Shown here: piece by piece, positions 36,469 through 45,307 of the stretch
Numbering within the stretch: the stretch's first letter is position 1
Layout: every line of letters begins with the position of its first letter
Assembly (NCBI RefSeq): GCF_023101145.1
Contig: NZ_CP073714.1
Coordinates: 6,014,001-6,078,000, forward strand
Direction: 5' to 3'
Length of the DNA stretch: 64,000 bases
From: Paenibacillus pabuli
GTDB taxonomy: Bacteria > Bacillota > Bacilli > Paenibacillales > Paenibacillaceae
Made by a program: the position numbers and the translations under genes
Notes under the pieces: generated by a model
Told to the model about the DNA's origin: nothing
The model's database searches: none
What the model saw: the letters and a program-made list of their open reading frames with translations, nothing else

Positions 36469-36636
36469 TCAGTCACGCGGAAGACGGCTCTGCTCCCTTT
36501 TGTCCGAATCCTGAAGCGCCCATATCGTTGTTGCACATTCGGCAGCAGCGCGAGCAAGCTTCAGCGACTCACTCAGGTTTCCAGGCAGAAGCAGAGGTTC
36601 TACTCGGGAACGTGTTTCCTTGACGGATTGGCGCAT
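36469..36636 (-). CDS. Small hypothetical protein, 55 aa
   Basis: Reading from ATG 36636, the frame gives a 55-residue protein beginning MRQSVKETRSRVEPLLLPGN and ending RLPRD, with a helical middle (LSESLKLARAAAECATTIWA). AAAGGAG lies upstream but 13 bases away, so an ATT at 36639 or the ATG may be the start. A terminator follows directly, which together with the ribosome site supports a real gene. No known family was recognised. Confidence 0.55.
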   Translation of the reverse strand: MRQSVKETRSRVEPLLLPGNLSESLKLARAAAECATTIWALQDSDKREQSRLPRD

Positions 36637-36713
36637 AATGGGTGGGATACTCCTTTGATCATCTTGTGTTAATGAACCGAATTATCCCTTATTATGGCCT
36701 GTTCCCCAACCAA

Positions 36714-37175
36714 TTATGCGTGTGTTTCTTGACGAACAGGACTTTCGAGCATTAAAGTAACCGGTCCCCAATTCGTGAAAGTGACATCCATCATCGCTCC
36801 GAAACGTCCGGTTTCAACCTGAATCCCTTTATCACGTAACAGCTGATTAAACGTTTCATACAACAATTCTGCCGCTTCAGGTCTGGCTGCAGCTGCAAAG
36901 CTTGGCCGTTTTCCTTTGCGACAATCCCCGTACAATGTAAATTGGGAGACTGATAATACTGCCCCGCCCACATCGACCAGACTAAGATTCATCTTTTCCT
37001 GCTCATCCTCAAAGATTCGAAGTCCAGCGATTTTATCTGCCAAATAGATGGCATCCTTCTCCGTGTCCTCATGTGTAATTCCCACGAGCAGCATCAATCC
37101 GGATTCAATTCTCCCCGTCAGCTCTTCTCCAACGGTCACTTGAGCCTCTTTACAGCGTTGTACAAGCACCCTCAT
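36714..37175 (-). CDS. dtd: D-aminoacyl-tRNA deacylase
   Basis: Removes D-amino acids wrongly attached to tRNA. The 153-aa protein has the two active-site motifs, SQFTLYGD (about residues 78-85) and NWGPVT near the end (usually NxGPVT), and is of normal length. It lies 12 bases after relA, as in B. subtilis (yrvI), with its ribosome site AGGAG overlapping the relA end. Confidence 0.95.
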   Translation of the reverse strand: MRVLVQRCKEAQVTVGEELTGRIESGLMLLVGITHEDTEKDAIYLADKIAGLRIFEDEQEKMNLSLVDVGGAVLSVSQFTLYGDCRKGKRPSFAAAARPEAAELLYETFNQLLRDKGIQVETGRFGAMMDVTFTNWGPVTLMLESPVRQETHA

Positions 37176-37187
37176 CTTACAGGCTCC

Positions 37188-39371
37188 TTACTGCATAATT
37201 CGATGCACAGAATAGACATCTTTCACTCGTTTGATCCGTTCCACAACCGAATGCAGATGCTCTGTATTGCGAATCAGAATTGTGACGTGCACCAATGCTA
37301 ATTTATTTTTATCTGTTCGTCCGGTGACGGCAGATATATTGGTTTTACTTTCGGAGACAGCCTGAAGCACTTCATTGAGCAGACCATTGCGATCATGGCC
37401 CGTAATCTCAATATCCACACTGTAGTTGGCTTCAATGTTCTCTTCCCACTCGACTTCAATGACGCGAGCTGCTTCTTCCCCATCCGTACTGGACGGAATA
37501 TTCGGACAGTCACTGCGATGTACCGAAACCCCGCGTCCACGTGTAACATACCCGATAATAGCATCCCCTGGTACAGGGTTACAGCAGCGTGCAAAACGAA
37601 CCAGCAAATTGTCTATACCTTTGACACGGATGCCATTCGTCGGACGGTTTTTGCGTTCAGGTGCAGGCTTCAGTTCACGCATTTCGGAGTTCAGTTCAAG
37701 CAAGCTGGATTCTTCCTGCTCCTTGCGCAGTTTCTCCGTTGCTTTGGTCACGATCTGTGCAGCCGTAATGCCACCGAATCCAACCGCTGCGAGCATGTCA
37801 TCAATATCGTTAAACGCATATTTTTTGCATGCTTCCATCAATTTATCATCCGTCATCCACGCAGAAGGATCAAGCCCCATACGTTTCAACTCGCGCTCAC
37901 AGCTTTCGCGGCCTTTTTCAACGTTTTCTTCGCGGCGTTCCTTCTTGAACCACTGCTTGATCTTCGCTCGTGCGTGAGAGGATTTTGCAATTTTAAGCCA
38001 GTCCTGACTCGGTCCGTAAGAATGTTTGGACGTCAAAATTTCAATAATATCGCCGGTTTTGAGATGATAATCGAGCGGAACGATACGACCATTAACTTTG
38101 GCACCAATCGTCCGGTTACCCACCTCTGTATGGATTCTATATGCAAAATCCAATGGAACAGATCCAGTAGGCAATTCGATAACTTCACCTTTAGGCGTGA
38201 ATACAAACACCAGATCCGAGAAAAAATCCATTTTAAGCGATTCTACAAATTCAGACGCATCCTGGGCTTCATTTTGAAGTTCAAGAATCTCGCGAAAAAA
38301 CGTAATTTTATCTTCAAAATTATTTCCGTTTCCGTTCGCAGCGCCTTCCTTGTAGGCCCAGTGGGCAGCAATACCGAATTCAGCGGTGCGGTGCATATCC
38401 CATGTCCGGATTTGTACTTCAGTCGGTTCTCCATTCGGACCTACGACCGTGGTATGCAGCGATTGATACATATTCGCCTTCGGCATTGCTATATAGTCCT
38501 TGAAACGTCCAGGCATCGGTTTCCATAACGTGTGTATAATGCCGAGCGTAGCATAACAATCCTTGATGTTATCCACAATAATACGAATCGCAAGCAGATC
38601 ATAAATTTCGTTAAACTGTTTGTTTTTCGTTGTCATTTTTTTGAACACGCTGTAGATGTGCTTGGGACGTCCCGACAGATCTGCCTGAATTCCCATCTCA
38701 TCCAGCTTGCTTGTAATGCCGTCCATAACGGTATCAATATATTGCTCACGTTCCGCACGCTTTTTGTGCATCAGGTTGGCAATTCGGTAGTATTGCTGCG
38801 GATTCAAATAACGGAGGGCGATGTCCTCCATTTCCCATTTGATCGCAGAGATACCCAGACGGTTCGCAATCGGACAGAAAATCTCCAGCGTTTCGTATGA
38901 AATCCGACGCTGGCTTTCTTCCGACTGAAACTTAAGTGTCCGCATATTATGCAGACGGTCAGCCAATTTGATCACGATGACACGGATGTCCTGCGCCATG
39001 GCGATGAACATTTTGCGGTAGTTCTCGTTCTGCTGTTCTTCCTTGGAGCGGAACTGAATACGTTCCAGCTTCGTCAAGCCGTCAACAAGCATGGCACACG
39101 TATTGCCGAAATGATTGCGGATTTCTTCAAGTGAAACCGTAGTATCTTCTACTACATCATGAAGAAGCGCTGCAATTATGGAGATGGTGTCCATCTGCAT
39201 GTTTACAACAATATCGGCAACCGCAAGCGGATGCAGAATATACGGTTCTCCCGATTTTCGCGTCTGTCCATGGTGGGCCTGATCAGCAAATTCGTAAGCT
39301 TCTCGTATGCGCACCAGATCGGGTTCTTTGATATATGCCCCGGCCTTCTCGAGTAATTGCTCTATGCCCAT
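37188..39371 (-). CDS. relA: Bifunctional (p)ppGpp synthetase/hydrolase RelA
   Basis: Stringent-response enzyme, 727 aa. An HD hydrolase domain (HDVVEDTTVSLEE, about 70-82) precedes the synthetase domain (YQSLHTTVVGPNG), then TGS, helical, zinc-finger (CCNPVPGDAI) and ACT domains. Both activities look intact. I chose ATG 39371 (MGIEQLLEKAG), matching the family, over TTG 39401. It is preceded by a hairpin (39405-39436) and is followed by dtd. apt and recJ, which neighbour relA in B. subtilis, lie beyond a uracil permease gene. Confidence 0.96.
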   Translation of the reverse strand: MGIEQLLEKAGAYIKEPDLVRIREAYEFADQAHHGQTRKSGEPYILHPLAVADIVVNMQMDTISIIAALLHDVVEDTTVSLEEIRNHFGNTCAMLVDGLTKLERIQFRSKEEQQNENYRKMFIAMAQDIRVIVIKLADRLHNMRTLKFQSEESQRRISYETLEIFCPIANRLGISAIKWEMEDIALRYLNPQQYYRIANLMHKKRAEREQYIDTVMDGITSKLDEMGIQADLSGRPKHIYSVFKKMTTKNKQFNEIYDLLAIRIIVDNIKDCYATLGIIHTLWKPMPGRFKDYIAMPKANMYQSLHTTVVGPNGEPTEVQIRTWDMHRTAEFGIAAHWAYKEGAANGNGNNFEDKITFFREILELQNEAQDASEFVESLKMDFFSDLVFVFTPKGEVIELPTGSVPLDFAYRIHTEVGNRTIGAKVNGRIVPLDYHLKTGDIIEILTSKHSYGPSQDWLKIAKSSHARAKIKQWFKKERREENVEKGRESCERELKRMGLDPSAWMTDDKLMEACKKYAFNDIDDMLAAVGFGGITAAQIVTKATEKLRKEQEESSLLELNSEMRELKPAPERKNRPTNGIRVKGIDNLLVRFARCCNPVPGDAIIGYVTRGRGVSVHRSDCPNIPSSTDGEEAARVIEVEWEENIEANYSVDIEITGHDRNGLLNEVLQAVSESKTNISAVTGRTDKNKLALVHVTILIRNTEHLHSVVERIKRVKDVYSVHRIMQ

Positions 39372-39404
39372 TCTGATCTGTTCCGTGTCCTTTCTATACA
39401 AAAT

Positions 39405-39436
39405 GGAACCCGTGACATGATATCAACACAGGTTCC
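39405..39436 (-). promoter_or_regulatory. Hairpin in the relA leader
   Basis: GGAACC-C-GTG (39405-39414) pairs with CAC-A-GGTTCC (39427-39436), 30-60 bases before the relA start; on the minus strand ATTTTGT follows. It could be an attenuator or an mRNA stability element. Confidence 0.4.
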
Positions 39437-39687
39437 CCGTAAAAGTAATTTCCTATAATTATGACGCTTCGCCCGTTTCCCGTCAACTACTGACGAATAA
39501 GAGTACATATCCAATTTTTTATACGTTATGTGTCATTCCCCAAAGATGTTGCCCGACATTTAACAGAGTTCGGAAATCATCCTTATTTACTATGTATTAT
39601 TACCTAATTATTACCGTTATCTACCGAAATAGAAGGATCAATTCGCAAAATAAAAATGGTTTGGCTGTGCTTAGTAGAAAAATGTTA

Positions 39688-39716
39688 TTGCTAAATGAAG
39701 AGAAACTCTGTACTAT
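39688..39716 (+). promoter_or_regulatory. Predicted promoter of the uracil permease gene
   Basis: TTGCTA (39688-39693) and TACTAT (39711-39716) are separated by 17 bases, 43 bases before the permease start. Confidence 0.55.
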
Positions 39717-39758
39717 ATTGAAGATTTGTGTTTCGGAAAAAAAGGAGATGAACATTCA

Positions 39759-41075
39759 TTGCAACGTGAAATTCAGGTTAATCAAAAAATGCCGCTTGGC
39801 TCAGGATCGCTGCTGAGTCTCCAGCATTTGTTCGCCATGTTTGGCAGCACGGTACTTGTGCCGAACCTGTTCGGTGTCGATCCAAGTATGATCTTGCTTA
39901 TGAACGGTATTGGAACATTGTTGTACATACTCATGTGTAAAGGAAAGATCCCGGCCTATCTTGGGTCAAGCTTTGCTTTTATCGCACCTGTTTCTTCTGT
40001 GTTACTCGAACATCCTGATAATGGTTACTCTATGGCACTGGGAGCATTCATCGTAACAGGAGTTGTATTCTGCATTGTTGCTCTTATTGTCAAGTATGCG
40101 GGGACAGGCTGGATTAACGTGGTATTCCCGCCAGCGGTTATGGGCGCCATTGTTGCCCTGATTGGTCTCGAACTTGTACCTGTGGCAGCCGGAATGGCTG
40201 GTCTGATCAATTCAAACCCTGCTGAGAACCCCGACTGGGTACCTCAAGCCAAACCGATTATTTTAGCCCTAGTTACTCTTGGTATCACTGTTATTGGTGC
40301 AGTAACCTTCCGTGGGTTCCCCAAGATCATTCACATTCTAATCGGGATTGTATCCGGTTACGTGCTTGGATATTTTATGGGTGAGGTAAAAACCGAGAAT
40401 ATAGCGAACGCGGACTTTATCTCGCTGCCTACCGTAACGACACCAACGTTTGACTGGTCTATTGTCTTTACCATTTTGCCTGTCGCCCTTGTTGTCATTG
40501 TCGAGCACATCGGACATCTGCTTGTAACGAGCAGCATTGTGGGCAAAGATCTGTCCAAGGACCCGGGTCTGCATCGCTCCCTGCTCGGAAATGGCGTTTC
40601 AACTATTCTTTCCGGTTTCGTTGGGTCCACACCGAATACAACGTATGGTGAGAATATTGGGGTTATGGCTCTGACCCGGGTTTACTCTACGTATGTTATT
40701 GGCGGCGCTGCCGTTATCGCGATCGTACTTTCGTTCTCAGGTACGTTCTCGTCACTTATAGCTAACATTCCCGTTCCGGTTATGGGTGGTGTATCCCTGC
40801 TTCTGTTCGGAGTTATTGCGGCATCCGGTTTGCGTATTTTGGTTGAGCAGAAAGTGGATTTTGCCAAACCGACCAACCTGCTGCTAACTACCCTTGTACT
40901 CGTCATCGGACTCAGTGGTACGGAGATCACGTTTTATGGTACTCATCTCAAGGGAATGGCTCTGGCAACCATTGTCGGAATTCTGCTCAGCTTGTTGTTT
41001 AAATTATTTGAAGTCTTGGGTTGGTCAAATGATCAAACGGAGAAACAGACATTAACCGAAAAAACGCCGGATTGA
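39759..41075 (+). CDS. Uracil permease (NCS2, UraA/PyrP-like)
   Basis: A 438-aa proton symporter for nucleobases. The family motifs are the EHIGH segment (IVEHIGHLLVTSSIVGKDL) with the substrate-binding Glu and His of UraA, and STPNTTYGENIGVMALTRV. QHLFAMFGSTVLVPNL is the usual TM1. EHIGH favours uracil over xanthine. I chose TTG 39759 (LQREIQVNQKM), 11 bases after AAGGAG, because the frame from 39726 has that site inside it. It lies on the plus strand between relA and apt, splitting that conserved group. Confidence 0.9.
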   Translation: MQREIQVNQKMPLGSGSLLSLQHLFAMFGSTVLVPNLFGVDPSMILLMNGIGTLLYILMCKGKIPAYLGSSFAFIAPVSSVLLEHPDNGYSMALGAFIVTGVVFCIVALIVKYAGTGWINVVFPPAVMGAIVALIGLELVPVAAGMAGLINSNPAENPDWVPQAKPIILALVTLGITVIGAVTFRGFPKIIHILIGIVSGYVLGYFMGEVKTENIANADFISLPTVTTPTFDWSIVFTILPVALVVIVEHIGHLLVTSSIVGKDLSKDPGLHRSLLGNGVSTILSGFVGSTPNTTYGENIGVMALTRVYSTYVIGGAAVIAIVLSFSGTFSSLIANIPVPVMGGVSLLLFGVIAASGLRILVEQKVDFAKPTNLLLTTLVLVIGLSGTEITFYGTHLKGMALATIVGILLSLLFKLFEVLGWSNDQTEKQTLTEKTPD

Positions 41076-41139
41076 TTTCTAGCCGACTAATTTTGAACAA
41101 ACAATGTTTATTCATTCTTCATTTTATACATCGTACAAC

Positions 41140-41190
41140 GCAAAAAGCCTGCTCTCTAACCTTTACGGGATGAGGGACAGGCTTTTTTGC
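41140..41190. terminator. Terminator after the uracil permease gene
   Basis: GCAAAAAGCCTG (41140-41151) pairs with CAGGCTTTTTTGC (41178-41190); T-runs on both strands, fitting convergent uraA and apt. Confidence 0.8.
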
Positions 41191-41270
41191 AAATAGTTAA
41201 TGCTGTATATTATTTCCCGGGAAACGGGAGATCCAGTTCACGTGATTTAACAGCAACGTATGCCGGAATT

Positions 41271-41783
41271 CTAGTAATTCATCAATGTAAATACATCAAT
41301 TCCCGGCAATTTTGCTCGTCCATTCAAATCAGACAGCTCAATCAGGAATGCTGCACCTACAATCGTTCCACCCAATTGTTCAATCAGGTTAATGGAGGTA
41401 GCAATCGTTCCGCCTGTCGCCAGCAGATCATCCGCAATCAGAACATTTTGTCCTTTTTCGATCGCATCTGTATGCATAGCAAGCGTATCTTTGCCATATT
41501 CAAGATCATAACCGACTTCGATCGTCTCTCCAGGCAATTTTCCGCTTTTACGGATCGGAGCAAAACCGACACCGAGAGCGTACGCCAGAGGAGCGCCCAC
41601 AACGAATCCACGTGCTTCAGGTCCAGCAATAACGTCAATTTTGAGATCCGAAACCATTACTTTCAGCTCATTGATCGCCTTGCGGTACATTTCTCCATCC
41701 TTCAACAATGTCGTAATGTCTTTGAAGCTGATTCCCGGTTGTGGAAAGTCAGGAATGACACGAATATAATCTTTAAAATCCAA
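41271..41783 (-). CDS. apt: Adenine phosphoribosyltransferase
   Basis: Purine salvage enzyme making AMP from adenine and PRPP. The 170-aa protein has the PRPP motif VLIADDLLATGGT (about 117-129), the adenine-contact VPDFPQPGISFKD-type start and AGPEARGF. It starts at TTG 41783 with AGGAGGAG upstream. It follows recJ by 37 bases and is probably co-transcribed with it. Confidence 0.95.
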   Translation of the reverse strand: MDFKDYIRVIPDFPQPGISFKDITTLLKDGEMYRKAINELKVMVSDLKIDVIAGPEARGFVVGAPLAYALGVGFAPIRKSGKLPGETIEVGYDLEYGKDTLAMHTDAIEKGQNVLIADDLLATGGTIATSINLIEQLGGTIVGAAFLIELSDLNGRAKLPGIDVFTLMNY

Positions 41784-41820
41784 AATAATCTCCTCCTAAA
41801 ATAAATAGCACAACTTCCAT

Positions 41821-44229
41821 CTAAGATACGCCCTTCATCCGGGATATCATCCATTGTGTCAGTTGAGGGGTCGATGCATCCAGCATCACCTGCTCTGTCT
41901 CGGCCATGCTCTCCAGCGCCTGATAATGACGCGAAGCGGTTAGCTCACGCTTGGGCGGGTTATCCACAAACACAATCTTTCCATCTTCTCGGGTAATGAA
42001 CGATAACTCCTCAAAAACATCCAACATCATGGTAATCATGCGCGGCGAGCAGCCACACTGACGACTGAGCACAGGAGTGATCTCTTGTTCCTCCACCGGT
42101 TCAGCTCTCCATTTGGACACCAGCATATAAATACGCTTGAAGAGTTCTCTGGAAGGCATCTGAAGGCGATCTCGGCGGTTGCCTGATCCGTGCAGAAGGA
42201 TGATATTCTCGGCTCCGCTGAATAAAGCCAGCATTGCATCAAGTTGTTCCGGGGTTTCCGGCGTATCAAACACAAATAACGTCCGGACCTGTTCCTGCCC
42301 ATAATGCTGCGCGGCAGCATTGCACGGAAACAAACCGACCTTTCTATCATATACCCAAAGGCACGGTTCATACAATGAATTTCCCTCGGAAACATTTGTT
42401 TCTTTCCGAACGATGGCACCAATAGAGCCTGACTTGTATCGTAAATGTATTTCAAGCGAACTCAAGAACTGCTTCATCGCATTCAGAGGCTCCGTACTTC
42501 CCCGCAAATCAAAAACTTGTGCATGGGGAACCTGAATGTCTTGCAGCATCAATTGTGGTTTCCTCATCCCGTTCCACTCATTGACCGACAATTCGCCCAT
42601 AACATCAATGATGGAGCCTGGAGGCAGGAACTCAGCCAGTGCCCCCTTGCCAAAAGCGACCGTCTCCAGCTGCTGGCCATCCTGCTCCAGAACCAATTTC
42701 AGATGACGTTTTTCCCGTCCCATCGTTCGCGTTTCTTTTACAGTCACATCGCGCAATACAAAACGAGGAGAAGGATTACTCATGCCAAATGGCTGGAGTC
42801 TGTCAATTTCTTGAATGACCTGCAGTGGCACATCACTGATTCTGCACTCGTCATCCGCAAGGCGATGGGGAACAAAGTCCTCCTCTGTCAGTACGGATGC
42901 AGCAAACTCATTCAATCCGGCCTCCAGCTCTTTTAGCTGATCACGATGAAGGCTCATGCCTGCTGCAGCCGGGTGACCACCATAATGGTCCATCGTGTGT
43001 TTACAAGCCGTTAATGCCTCATAGATGTCCAGCCCCTCTATAGAGCGCGCTGAGCCTTTACATGCACCGCTCTCCGGGTCGATGCCCAGAATTAGCGTTG
43101 GCCGATAATACCGTTCTAGTAACTTGGAAGCCACAATACCCACAACGCCAACATTCCAGCCTTCTCCCGCCAAAACGATGACGTCTGGCACTGCTCCGGA
43201 GTTAAGCTGAATCTTCTGCTCCAACTGGGCTGTCGCTTCCAAAAGTATGCCCTCAACAACCTGCTGCCTTTCACGATTCAGCAAGTCCAGTTGGCCTGCC
43301 AGAGTATGTGCCTCATCCAGATCCTCGGTTGTAAGCAGCGATACAGCTCGACCAGCATGATCCAAACGTCCGCTTGCATTAATACGCGGTGCCATTGCAA
43401 AAGCAATATTAATTGACGTGACCTGACTTTGATCTACGCCACTAATTTCAAGCAGAGCACTTACACCAGGCAGACGTGTACCTCGCATGGACTCAACACC
43501 ATAACTGACGATAACCCGATTCTCGCCTTCCAATGGCATCAAATCGGCAACCGTTCCAATAGCGGCAATTTCCATCCATGCTCCAGGCACTTCTCCGATC
43601 AATGCCTGAGCCAGCTTCAACGCTACACCCGCACCAGCTAACCCTTTAAAAGGGTAAGGACAGTCCGGAAGCTTTGGATTAATGAGCGTATAGGCCTCTG
43701 GCAAAACTTCAGGTGGTTCATGGTGATCCGTCACAATGACTTCCATTCCCAGCGTTGCAGCATAAGCAATCTGCTCTACCGCACTGATTCCGGTATCTAC
43801 CGTAATCACCAGTGTGACTCCTTGTTGATGAGCCCAATCCAAGGCATGATTGTGTAACCCGTAACCTTCATTGGAACGATGAGGGATATAGATATCATAA
43901 GAAGCACCTAGATGACGCATCAGATGGATCATCAGGGATGTACTGGATACTCCGTCCGCGTCGTAGTCCCCATATATTAAAATATGTTCTCCACGCTCAA
44001 TAGCCAGCTGGATTCGGGGCACAGCTTCTTTCATGCCTAGAAGTAGATAAGGATCATGCATCTGATTCAGATCAGGATGCAGAAATTGTTCTGCCTCTGA
44101 TTCATTATGAACCCCCCGACTGACCAGCAAACGTCCAACAAGTGATGAAACGGAAAGCGCCTGCGAGAGTCCCGCAGCCGCCTCCAGATCGATATTCGGT
44201 GTGTTCCACCGGTATTGCGAATAAAGCAA
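41821..44229 (-). CDS. recJ: Single-stranded-DNA-specific exonuclease RecJ
   Basis: 5'-3' ssDNA exonuclease for recombination and mismatch repair. The 802-aa protein has DYDADGVSS (motif I), TVDTGIS, VTDHHEPP (DHH motif), a DHHA1 GG motif (GGHPAAAGMS) and an OB-fold/C-terminal extension as in other Bacillales. It starts TTG 44229 with AAAGGAG upstream. Order recJ-apt is conserved. Confidence 0.95.
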   Translation of the reverse strand: MLYSQYRWNTPNIDLEAAAGLSQALSVSSLVGRLLVSRGVHNESEAEQFLHPDLNQMHDPYLLLGMKEAVPRIQLAIERGEHILIYGDYDADGVSSTSLMIHLMRHLGASYDIYIPHRSNEGYGLHNHALDWAHQQGVTLVITVDTGISAVEQIAYAATLGMEVIVTDHHEPPEVLPEAYTLINPKLPDCPYPFKGLAGAGVALKLAQALIGEVPGAWMEIAAIGTVADLMPLEGENRVIVSYGVESMRGTRLPGVSALLEISGVDQSQVTSINIAFAMAPRINASGRLDHAGRAVSLLTTEDLDEAHTLAGQLDLLNRERQQVVEGILLEATAQLEQKIQLNSGAVPDVIVLAGEGWNVGVVGIVASKLLERYYRPTLILGIDPESGACKGSARSIEGLDIYEALTACKHTMDHYGGHPAAAGMSLHRDQLKELEAGLNEFAASVLTEEDFVPHRLADDECRISDVPLQVIQEIDRLQPFGMSNPSPRFVLRDVTVKETRTMGREKRHLKLVLEQDGQQLETVAFGKGALAEFLPPGSIIDVMGELSVNEWNGMRKPQLMLQDIQVPHAQVFDLRGSTEPLNAMKQFLSSLEIHLRYKSGSIGAIVRKETNVSEGNSLYEPCLWVYDRKVGLFPCNAAAQHYGQEQVRTLFVFDTPETPEQLDAMLALFSGAENIILLHGSGNRRDRLQMPSRELFKRIYMLVSKWRAEPVEEQEITPVLSRQCGCSPRMITMMLDVFEELSFITREDGKIVFVDNPPKRELTASRHYQALESMAETEQVMLDASTPQLTQWMISRMKGVS

Positions 44230-44268
44230 TGATAACGCTCCTTTCCTGATCTACTGGACCAAGCTTCA

Positions 44269-45234
44269 TTACTGAATTAATGTCGCTTCAGGATCTGGCA
44301 GTTCATGATTGGATTTATAAGGATATCCAGGATCATAAGGTACAGCCTGGATCTGTACTTCCTTCACATGACTGAAACGAGTTAAGAGAAGTGTCTTCGC
44401 CCGATTCGCAATCTCTTGTGCCTCAAGCACGGAAATTCTAGGGTTCACACTAATGACCAGTTCAATCGTAACATCATGTTCCTGTTCACGTGCTACCAGA
44501 TGTTCAATCGTAATAATGCCATATACACGCTGCACTGTCTCTTTGAAATCAAGTGCTTCTTCCTGTTCCAATTCCTGAACAAGTGAACCATATACGGTAT
44601 CCACAATCATTCTGTAGCCTTTGTGAAGCACAAAACAGGAAGCGATCAATGCAGCTGCGGGATCCATATATCGAAGAATACTCCACCCCATCGTTTCTCC
44701 TGTCATGGAACCTACAATGCCAACCAAGACAATAAGTGAACAGTAAAGTGCCCGACGATGCTGCTGTGCATACGCCAGCGCCTGCGATTGATTTCGTTTA
44801 CGGAAATATCGGTATTGATATTGAAAGATTGCTTCTTTCACAGCCAGTGCTGCAAAAGCTACCACAAGTGCATGGGTATATTTCTCAAGCGATTCCGGTA
44901 CATCTCCAGATAGACTACCCAAAGCAGAGATCGCGATCTGCAAACCTCCCATAAGGATAAGCACAGATAATAATACCGAAATTCCTGGTCTCGCGATACG
45001 TGAATGTTCCTTTGACCGCTCCCTACGAGCCTTTCTTTTTGTTTGTACAGACTTCGAGGGAAAGAGGCCGGACAATGAAGAAGCAGCTTCTGAAGCAGAG
45101 TGCAGGCCGTCTGCAAGCAACGATTTGCTGTTTGCCATATAACCGAACCCAGCCTTGATTACTGCAAGTGTCAAATTCCCGGCGATCCCGCTCCACGTGG
45201 CAGCGTGAACAGAAGGGAAACGTTCTCTGGTCAT
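44269..45234 (-). CDS. Cation diffusion facilitator family protein, degenerate metal site
   Basis: A 321-aa CDF-fold protein with about six spans and a cytoplasmic C-terminal dimer domain (EHDVTIELVISVNPRISVLEAQEIA). TM2 has ADGLHSASE (D42, H45; E49 where many have D). In TM5, where the family has HxxxD (HHRSD type), this protein reads QHRRALYCS at about 158-166, lacking the His/Asp pair. A basic loop (KRKARRERSKEH) lies between TM2 and TM3. It may have altered metal preference or be a non-transporting relative. It sits between secF and recJ, AAGGGGGG upstream. Confidence 0.85.
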   Translation of the reverse strand: MTRERFPSVHAATWSGIAGNLTLAVIKAGFGYMANSKSLLADGLHSASEAASSLSGLFPSKSVQTKRKARRERSKEHSRIARPGISVLLSVLILMGGLQIAISALGSLSGDVPESLEKYTHALVVAFAALAVKEAIFQYQYRYFRKRNQSQALAYAQQHRRALYCSLIVLVGIVGSMTGETMGWSILRYMDPAAALIASCFVLHKGYRMIVDTVYGSLVQELEQEEALDFKETVQRVYGIITIEHLVAREQEHDVTIELVISVNPRISVLEAQEIANRAKTLLLTRFSHVKEVQIQAVPYDPGYPYKSNHELPDPEATLIQ

Positions 45235-45268
45235 GGCGATGCCCCCCTTAATACTCTACCTAAAGTGC

Positions 45269-45291
45269 AAAACCGCGCCTGGCAGACGCGG
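45269..45291 (-). terminator. Terminator of secD-secF
   Basis: CCGCG (45273-45277) pairs with CGCGG (45287-45291) and four T follow on the minus strand. Confidence 0.55.
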
Positions 45292-45307
45292 CTTCACAAT
45301 ACAATGT

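Noticed and set aside
37395..38528. 377-codon plus-strand ORF in relA
   Set aside because: Antisense to a full-length RelA with all domains; composition is typical of a shadow frame.
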